A DNA stretch of 64,000 nucleotides from Nageia nagi. Taxonomy: Eukaryota; Pinophyta. Positions 57,238 to 64,000 of this stretch are shown here, in pieces. Below the pieces are notes generated by a model that had not been told where the DNA came from, made no database searches, and saw only the letters and a program-made list of their open reading frames with translations. Numbering within the stretch: the first letter of the stretch is position 1; each line of letters starts with the position of its first letter. The translations under genes were made by a program, and so were the position numbers. The stretch is from NCBI GenBank assembly GCA_050084985.1, contig JBITNC010000001.1, forward strand, positions 13,702,001 to 13,766,000. The letters are read 5' to 3'.

Positions 57238-57760
57238 CTACTCCATTTCAATTCTATTTCTATAGGAACTCCTAGTTCTCATCTTTCCAACTTCATTAGG
57301 ATGAACACTCTCCAGTGTTTTGGAGATCCACTTAGGAATCTTTTGCAATGTTTTTGGTTGCCAAACAAGATGAGGAGGTTCTTCATCCTCATCAAGACTC
57401 AACCTATGAAACCATTTAATCACATAATCAAAAGGAGTATTTGGAACAGATAAAGAGGAAGGATCTTTTTGTGGTGGAGGAGGTGCTTGTACTATTGGAA
57501 TAGTTACAACTACTAGATCAGGCACTTTTGAAACAAGCATAATGGGTGTAGATTCGAACGATTGATCTAATATAGGGATCCCACCCTCAACATTTGGAAT
57601 CTCATAATCATGTTTAGAGAAATGATTTCCATGAGTAAACCTATCAAGGTGATCAAGCTACTACTCAATAGTTGAGTCACTCTTGGAACATTCTTAAAAA
57701 ATGATATCCCTTGTAAAGAGGAAATTTTTATTTACCTCATCCTAAAGCTCATAACCCTTG
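57238..57760 (-). pseudogene. element G integrase-RT linker
   Basis: A 100-codon open segment with a Pro-rich run (APPPPQKDPSSLSV) and GKMRTRSSYR. It is the variable region between integrase and RT of copia polyproteins and is expected to be low in conservation. Upstream it contains FLGCSNTTKGY-like (about 57775-57745), the copia segment FLGY----KGYR-, and DIIF. Confidence 0.65.
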
Positions 57761-57819
57761 GTAGTATTTGAGCACCCCAAAAAAATACATTTTGGAATCC
57801 TAGAAACAAGTTTATTTAT

Positions 57820-58347
57820 TTATTCCTTAGGGACTAGGGTATAGTAGGTGGAACCAAAAACCTTGAGATGATGAATCGAAGGAACATGGCCAAACCACAT
57901 TTCATATGGAGTCTTATTATCAAGAGTATGAGATGGACATCTATTTTTGACATATACTACATAAGCAGCTACATCAACCCAAAACATCATCTTCACATTC
58001 TTGAAAAATAACATTGCTTATGTCATATTCAACAAAGTTCTATTCATTCTTTTAGCTACACCATTCTATTACAGATTGTAGGGAATAATTGTTTGATGCT
58101 TGATTCCATGTTGACTAAGATAGTTCTTTAATTCAACTAAAGTGTATTTATGCTCATTATCAAAACAAAGTGTTCCAATATGAGCATTTAATTCTTTCTC
58201 AATCATCACATGAAATTCTTTAAACTTTGCAAAAATTTCAAATCTATTCTTTAACAAATACACCCAACACATCCTAGTGTAATCATCTATAAGAGTCATG
58301 GTATATTTGTTTCCAACAATAGAAGAGATAGATAATGGTCCATACAA
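57820..58347 (-). pseudogene. element G integrase core
   Basis: Segment 58347-58069 reads MTLIDDYTRMCWVYLLKNR and LKNYLSQHGIKHQ; segment 58014-57820 reads NRCPSHTLDNKTPYEMWFGH and KVFGSTYY. These fit rve-type copia integrase. The first catalytic Asp (IDDYTR) is present, the second in S-D-N-G-G has become F-D-N-E-H (Asp kept), and the Glu region (NG-AE--NRT) reads NGVAKRMNRT, so the expected Glu is Lys. The enzyme would insert the DNA copy. Confidence 0.87.
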
Positions 58348-58404
58348 ATAAGAGTTAATAAGTTCTAGTTTTCTACATGCTCTAAAATTTGAATCATGAA
58401 AAGG

Positions 58405-58750
58405 TTATTTGTATTGGTTTCCTAGGCAACATGCTTCACAAGGTTCTATGTTCCTAGGAATAGTAGGCAATCCCAAAAAACCTCTCTTTTTCAAAAAATG
58501 GAGATTATCAAAAATTGAGATGGCCAAATATTGCATGCCACAAAATACTAGATGAGAGAGTACCTTTTTCTTGATGGGTGAGAGAGGCATAATTTTGTGA
58601 TTTTGTAGAACTTCCATGCATCTTTAATAGCTTCTCATCCTCCCTGCAAATCATCACCACTTTGTTGCTATAAGACCTCCTTATCTCCATAATACCATCG
58701 AACATATGAATAGAGTGTCCTTGTTGTCGAATGAGCGTAAGAGATAGCAA
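58405..58750 (-). pseudogene. element G GAG-pre-integrase (zinc-binding) domain
   Basis: LWHAIFGHLNF, then NLHFLKKRGFLGLP and CEACCLGNQYK. It preserves the HHCC zinc site (H-4-H ... C-2-C) that precedes copia integrase. A frameshift separates two overlapping open segments (58750-58508, 58617-58405). Confidence 0.82.
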
Positions 58751-58889
58751 TTTACTTTACAATTAAGGAAGATAGAGCACATTTTGAAGAACCATATCTA
58801 GAAGGCCTAGCACTTTGAGTCTCACAACACCAATACCCAAAGGTTTGATATAAGAGTTTTTAGCAAAATATACCGCACCATGAATGTTA

Positions 58890-58970
58890 GTATTCATCTC
58901 TTTAAAAATTCTCTTTGAAAGGTCATGTGACATGTAGCACTAGTATCAACCAACCATGCATCCTCTTAAG
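58890..58970 (-). pseudogene. element G protease active-site region
   Basis: Reverse-strand AWLVDTSATCHMTFQREF, matching copia proteases (W--DSGA--H---...F). The catalytic triplet is D-T-S rather than D-S-G or D-T-G, so it would be inactive. Confidence 0.75.
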
Positions 58971-59029
58971 ATGAAAATGAAGTATTACATAAATTTTCAA
59001 TGGTATTGCTACAATATGCTATAACATAA

Positions 59030-59240
59030 TGAGTGGAATTCGAGTTCTTACTCTTATCTTGCTCCTATTTTTAATTCCTTTATTTGTTCTTATCTCATGG
59101 AGTGTGATAGGTATTAGCTTCTTGGCCTCATCTATAACATTTTTATACTAGAGATTGTTCCTCTCATTATGATCACTTTGATTAGATATACCCCCTATGT
59201 CCATAATTCCTCTTACCATGACCATGGTTGTTACTTTCAC
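59030..59240 (-). pseudogene. element G gag knuckle region
   Basis: Reads HGHGKRNYGHRGY then, after stops, KCYR-GQEANTYH near 59138-59102, the remains of a CxxCGxxxHxxxxC zinc knuckle after a Gly/Arg-rich stretch, as in copia gag. Confidence 0.55.
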
Positions 59241-59241
59241 C

Positions 59242-59900
59242 TCAAGAAGAATCATGTACAACATTCTTTCCCTTTTGAGTAATCCATAATGTGTTTGAAG
59301 TAGAATCACTAGTTTTCTTGCTAAATGCCTTCTCACATTCTACAATCTTATCTGCCAAAGTATCAAATGTGAGAGACTTTTTGTTACCACTAGCTTGTAA
59401 GGATTCAATATAATTTGAGTATGTAGGGTAAAATGCCTTAATAAAATCTATGAGAGCAATGTCAATATTCACACTAGTAGAGTCAATGTCATGCATTATT
59501 GCTCTAATTTCTAAAATTAATGCCATGGGATCATCATTCTTTAACTCTAGGTTAAAGAGTTTCAACTGAAGTTGGATCAATTCTAATTCAAAATGGGAGT
59601 CAACAAATCTTTGATTTTTTTTAGTGCATTTCAAGCATCATCAATAGATCTAATGTGTCATTTAACCTCCTCACTAATCGAAGAAGCAATCAAAGCATAT
59701 GATTTACTTATTTTCATGTTCCAAACTGCAAGCTCCTTAGCATCAATCGATTTGGTAGGTTGGTTATCACCATCATAAATGCCAACCCAAAAATCATTGA
59801 AAATTAAAGTATGCTCTATTTTCCTAGACCACTCCAGCCAATTTTCTTTACTGGTTAACACAATTCCAACAATGCTCACAAGTGAATGCATTTTTAACAA
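59242..59900 (-). pseudogene. element G gag (UBN2/DUF4219-type)
   Basis: 59900-59658 reads VLTSKENWLEWSRKIEHTLI then NDFWVGIYDGD and AVWNMKISKSYALIASSISE; 59634-59242 continues with ELELIQLQLKLFNLELKNDD, MALILEIRAIM, FIKAFYPTYSNYIESLQ and DTLADKIVECEKAF. This is the copia gag pattern (N---W---I---L------W--I--G ... W------A---I--S--) and is nearly open apart from one break near 59645. Confidence 0.87.
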
Positions 59901-60099
59901 AACTTCAATATCTCAAAATTTTTAATTTTTAAGTGATATTTTCCTAAAAAAAAGTTACATAAATTTTATAATTTTTGTCAAAATATATACATTTTCAAGG
60001 TATAAAAACCATATCAAGCTATAGCCATCAAAATTCTGAATCTAATGAAAAATAAATCACCAAGAATAGAAAAAATGAAGAAGTTATGGTCAAAATACT

Positions 60100-60760
60100 T
60101 TTCAAGGTCAAAAGATAAAAAAGCACCTCAAAATGTTGATTAGGCATGCTTTATAAGGAAAAATGCTAACTTTGTTGGTAGGATGATGTGCCAAAATGTT
60201 GATGTGGGATGTTGACCATGCATATGATGTGGCATTAACTGGGCATTGACATGGCATTACTGATGTGTTTATTTTGCTAACTAGGTGCCACATAAGTGTT
60301 GATTGGGCTAGCGATGTGGTGATCAAAGGGTTGTAATGAAGAGACATGTGGTAGTAAGATAGAGTTGAAATGATAGGCTTATCAAGTGTAGCAGGTTGGG
60401 TGGGTGGTTGAAATGGTTGCTTAAGGAGTTAAGGTGGCATGTAGAGTTGGGGAGCATAGTGGTGGGAGGTGTGGTGGTGCATGGAGGCACATTGGTGTAG
60501 TTGGGGTCCATAGTTGGGTGGGATGAAGGAGAGGATACAAGGAGGAATGAGGAAGATAAACATGTGGGTGGCATGATCAATGAGGGGGTGTGGTGTTTGT
60601 GGATGGGTGCAAAGATGTTGGGAGTGCATGTAAGAGAATGGGTGGTGTGCTAAGTGCACGTAGGAGAGTGGGCCATAATGGCTATTTGTTTTGAATGATA
60701 TCAATTCTAAATGACTCCTTGAAACTTGAAAAATCACCTCAAGAACTAAATGCATGGATT
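60100..60760 (-). other. element G leader, strongly strand-asymmetric
   Basis: Between gag and the 5' LTR. 60360-60690 on the plus strand is very G-rich (GGTGG, TGGGT, GGAGG words) and C-poor, so the element RNA would have a C-rich, Pro/His-coding leader. Two overlapping frames (60580-60323, 60755-60429) are open because of this bias; I see no domain. 60180-60330 repeats TGATGTGGCA / TGACATGGCATTA-like words. Confidence 0.6.
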
Positions 60761-61039
60761 TTTAGGAATACTACTTAAAAAACCATCAATAAATTTTGAC
60801 AAAATTGCTTTGAATATTATGAATTAGATTGAAACTTTAAACAAGCACAATTTCTCCATTTTTGCTCCAAAGTAGGTCATGTTATTTATCAAAATGAACA
60901 GAATGACAAGAGGAATAAAAAAAAGAGATTACATATAGATTTTAACAAATAAAATTTGCAAAAATGCTAAAAAATAATTTCAAATTTTTTTTGGACAAAG
61001 TTACTCTTTGTTTCTCATGGAGTTAGAGAGTGAAAACCT
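60761..61039 (-). other. element G, AT-rich part of leader
   Basis: No gene recognised; lies between the G-rich tract and the primer site. Confidence 0.4.
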
Positions 61040-61055
61040 CATAGCTTTGGTACCA
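61040..61055 (-). promoter_or_regulatory. primer-binding site of element G (tRNA-iMet type)
   Basis: Reverse-strand TGGTACCAAAGCTATG, one nt inside the LTR, against the usual TGGTATCAGAGCCATG: three mismatches. Confidence 0.8.
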
Positions 61056-61056
61056 A

Positions 61057-61306
61057 TGATAGCCTAGATAAATCCAAGATCAAAAAGCATTCTATTAGTA
61101 TAGAATATTGTGCAAATACAATTTGATAAAGACTCTTAATGTTCACCTTCTTGGGTGATCTTTGAGATACATTATAACTCCTCTTACTCTACAAGAAATG
61201 ACTCTCTAAATTCTAGCACACTCAAAGCTACGAATTTACTAAAATATAGTAAGTATCTAATACTATACTAACTATACCATAATACCTAAGGATTATGTGT
61301 CTAACA
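61057..61306 (-). repeat. 5' LTR of element G
   Basis: Plus strand TGATAGCCTA ... GTGTCTAACA. Closely related to 55370-55618 apart from about 26 positions. Confidence 0.93.
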
Positions 61307-61794
61307 CTAGAGATGTATCCAATCTATTTTATGCTATTAACAATGTACCTTTTCAAGGAAAAAATGCAAAAGGATAGTATTTCCATCATGCTTAATGTAT
61401 TTAGAGTTCATTAGATTGGTCACCTGTTGGTTTTCATAGTGTCTTACAAGAAAAATGGGAAAATTTTACTATGTTCCCTATTTCCCCTTTGGTATGTACC
61501 TTGTAAAGTGATTTGTCTTTCTTAAAATAAATGGGTTAAATGGTTCTAATGATTGAATTTAGATAATAGTATCAAATTGTCTTTATGATTTTGTGTAAGT
61601 AATCTTTTTACATGCATTGTATTTTTGTAAGCAAATTTTGTTGTTAATTTATTATCCAAAATTAAAACTTATAAATTTGAACACATTCACATTCAAGAAA
61701 ATAAAAAGTTACCAAACAAATTAATTGAATAAAAAAATGGCTCATATATATATATCACAAAATGTAGTAATACAAAAGGGGAGGTCCCATGTCC
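61307..61794 (+). mobile_element. probable continuation of gypsy element F
   Basis: Starts with the target duplication of element G and reads on as decayed sequence with phrases such as GATGTATCCAATCTATTTTA. No protein motif can be assigned, so it is placed with F only by position. Ends in a (TA)n run at 61744-61756. Confidence 0.45.
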
Positions 61795-63660
61795 TTGGCC
61801 TCACTATGGGGGAGCACTGCCACCACCACTAGCTATGTCTCCCATACTAGATCTAACCATATAGCTAATACCACTAGATTCTATATCTGAAGTGTCCTTG
61901 GATATCCCACTAGGTATCACTCCATGGCTAGTCAAGAGGGTCTTCACCTTGGAACACTTCACCTTTAGGGATGTGATCTAGTTTTCCCTCACCTCTATCT
62001 TGTCCATTTGGCCTTGGATAAAGTACCACTATTGATTTGGTGGAGGAATGGTAAGCCTCTCATGTAGCTTCTTCATAGACTACTCTAAAGTAGCAATCCA
62101 TGAATCCCTCTCTATAAGTATTTCCTAAAGAGTGGCAACCTAGGCTTCCATGGGCCTAAGCCAAGTGATATTTACTTTGAAGTAAGCAATCCTCCTATTC
62201 ACCTATCCTATAATAAACAAAATTCATGGTTATTCATATGTTCTTTGCATGAATAAAAATTGAAAATCCTATGTTTCAAATAACATGGTATCTTACATGG
62301 TACCACTAGAGGCATGACCTCAGCCAACATTGCTAGTCCTAGTACTAGTGCTCTTGATCCCTCTTTCTCCTGCATGGGTATGTTATGCATCATATTATTA
62401 ACCTAATAGGGATAATCCTCCAATTAACCCTTGATGGAAACCTCCTCCTCATCCTCCTACTCATCCAACCCCAAGTCAATCAGGTAGACTGTTAGTGACC
62501 ATGCCATGTAATCAAGGGCAACCCTAGGTGCCATGGACATGGTGGTAGCTACATAAAGTGTCCTAGTCTCTTCCCATGAGAGCCTACATGTTGAAATTAC
62601 TTGCAGCCCTATGGGCATGTGATGCATGGCCATATATCATCAATAACAAATGGGAGCTAGTGGAATCCCCTGTTGGATCCCAAACTATCATAGAACTTGT
62701 TGAGGGTGGTATGGCTTCACCACCTTCCTTTAGGTTTGGAGGAAGTACTCTTGGTAGAACCATGTGATATGGTGTGCATCTACCTCCCACACAAAATCCC
62801 TATACAAAGCCCAAACAAGGTATTCAGTATGAAGACCATCCAACTCTCACCTCCTCACCTCTAGTGAGTGAGGGTACTTATACCCTCTGACCCTTGAAGT
62901 ATATGAAACTAGGGAAATATCCCCTAGATCCTCTCTCTCTCTATAGGTTGATTGGTCTCACCACCTTCATCTTCTCATATGCCAAAACCTAAAGAAGACC
63001 TGTGTGTGCAATTTTTAGGTTGAAATTCTCTATGCTTATGAAGTTGTACAAATCTTTATAAAATTATGCCAACATAAGGCCCACTAAGGAAATTTTATCC
63101 CCCTCCCTTAAATCTATCAAAAGATCTATACTAGTCCCAATGGAAATGTCAAACTACTCTTATTTAGGAAAAGGTAGGTGGTTATGATGGCTATAATGTA
63201 CAACCATAAATGCTTTCTTGCTAGAGAAAATCTATACACCTCTACTAACTAGCTAACTTGATGTTCCCAATTATGGTCTACCTTCTATGTCAATCATAAG
63301 GTCTCCTGCTCATAGACATTATTATCCACCAACTCTCTCTAGTGAATGGAATTCCCCCTAATGGGAATTTCCCAAATCTGGTAGACATCTAGTAAGGTTA
63401 CTATCATTTCACCTAGGGGTAGGTGAAATTTATAGCAATTTAGATCCCACCACTTTGCAAGTGTGGTCAGTAGAGGTAATTCCTATTGTATGTGACCTAC
63501 AATGGCTAGGTAAACTAGCCTAAATTAATATAATATATCATCCATATGAGTGATCTTTGGCCAAATCCTAGCCTTCTCTAACATGGTAGTGGTCATGGGT
63601 CCTCCTTGGATATGCACCTTACATTCCTACAAGGAGGAATACATAAATTTGATTCATATA
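61795..63660 (-). pseudogene. plant mobile domain (PMD) protein, transposon-related
   Basis: The reverse strand reads KWWDLNCYKFHLPLGEMIVT with LLDVYQIWEIPIRGN (about 63465-63350), then ARKHLWLYIIAIITTYLFLN with KSSLTFPLGL (about 63220-63130), matching the plant mobile domain (PF10536: F-LP-GEMTITL-DV--L--LPI-G ... LL---G--LF-D-S). The C-terminal part (about 62165-61840) is a coiled coil: EILIERDSWIATLE, MDKIEVRENQITSLKVKC. It ends in GDIASGGGSAPP and a stop near 61813. Between them, an open segment has VLPPNLKEGGEAIPP (62790-62584). PMD proteins are found in MAIL1-type nuclear proteins and in transposable elements; this copy is broken by many stops, chiefly TAG for CAG. Confidence 0.78.
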
Positions 63661-64000
63661 ATGGATGTAAAAAATAAAAAAACCAATGAAGATAAGCAAA
63701 ACCAAAAAATATAAAATAATTAAAGAATACAACCAAACATGATGCTTACCACATGATCAAAAGGCAAAGATCATAGGTATTCAGCCACATGGCCTCCACA
63801 TGTCATTAGCCATAAGGAGAAATAAAAAAAATAAAATGACATGTATGTAGGATAATAACAACATCCAAGCAAGTTGAGAGAAGTCAACAAGCCTCAAATT
63901 GGTTGTAAGCAACTGAAGATTACATCAAAGGGTCCATGCCAAGTCCATAAGGGATCATCAAGTCTCCAGAGGAGTAGAGCATTTACTTAGAATGCTTAAA
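63661..64000. other. right edge, nothing recognised
   Basis: AT-rich start followed by moderately GC sequence; no open frame with a known motif. It could be upstream sequence of the PMD element. Confidence 0.4.

Larger units (their letters stand above)
55370..61306 (-). mobile_element. Ty1/copia element G, structurally complete, inactivated
   Basis: 5,937 bp between LTRs of 249 bp (55370-55618, 3' LTR) and 250 bp (61057-61306, 5' LTR). A polypurine tract abuts the left LTR and an iMet primer site the right one. Target duplication is CTAGC (55365-55369) against CTAGA (61307-61311), one mismatch. On the minus strand the order is gag, protease, GAG-pre-integrase, integrase, RT, RNase H, which is the copia order. 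About 26 of 250 LTR positions differ by hand count (about 90% identity). Every domain has stops or shifts. It lies inside element F. Confidence 0.93.

Noticed and set aside
60323-60755. Two overlapping Pro/His-rich minus-strand frames as possible genes
   Set aside because: They are open because of the strong C bias of the leader on that strand; they overlap in different frames and have no domain.

Overview
This window looks like nuclear DNA from a large plant genome, most likely a gymnosperm; that is an inference. It is very AT-rich, CpG is rare, and no intact cellular gene is visible. Almost everything recognisable is a decayed transposable element, with old LTR retrotransposons nested in one another. 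The few gene-like pieces are a pentatricopeptide-repeat (PPR) fragment, a plant-mobile-domain protein, a transposase-like gene with introns and one unidentified reading frame. All are broken, and most in-frame stops are TAA, TAG or TGA where CAA, CAG or CGA would be expected. That pattern is typical of methylated-cytosine deamination.

Layout. 1-3480: minus-strand Ty3/gypsy remnant with gag, a protease-end region and RNase H but no room for reverse transcriptase. 3640-6870: minus-strand L1-type LINE (endonuclease and RT). 7396-8100: orphan LTR of gypsy family B. 9500-12568: plus-strand transposase-like pseudogene. 12880-13060: C-rich telomere-like tract. 13980-14830: microsatellites and a 194-bp tandem repeat. 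15080-15996: unidentified minus-strand reading frame. 16380-17420: plus-strand Ty3/gypsy gag/protease remnant, possibly with an LTR at 18071. 19480-20310: tandem repeat of about 245 bp. 20310-24640: mostly featureless.

24780-45798 is a nest. A minus-strand gypsy element (family B) is split within gag by an 11,739-bp plus-strand LTR element (D, 25810-37548; two 846-bp LTRs, about 93% identical by hand count). Its 5' LTR is split by a 6,149-bp minus-strand copia-type element (E, 39486-45634) with a perfect CTCCT target duplication. Element D keeps the longest open frames: a gag polyprotein, a protease and a second zinc-knuckle-like segment after the protease. No RT, RNase H or integrase could be read, and its 3' half is non-coding and rich in tandem repeats, so it looks non-autonomous.

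45800-52006: PPR fragments, a less decayed minus-strand open region and low-complexity tracts. 52007-61790: a plus-strand gypsy element (F; LTR, tRNA-Trp-type primer site, gag) interrupted by a structurally complete but inactivated minus-strand copia element (G, 55370-61306) with gag, protease, integrase, RT and RNase H remnants. 61795-63660: minus-strand plant-mobile-domain pseudogene with a coiled-coil tail. No operon, CRISPR array, tRNA or rRNA gene was found. Coordinates of decayed domains are approximate because they were read by eye.
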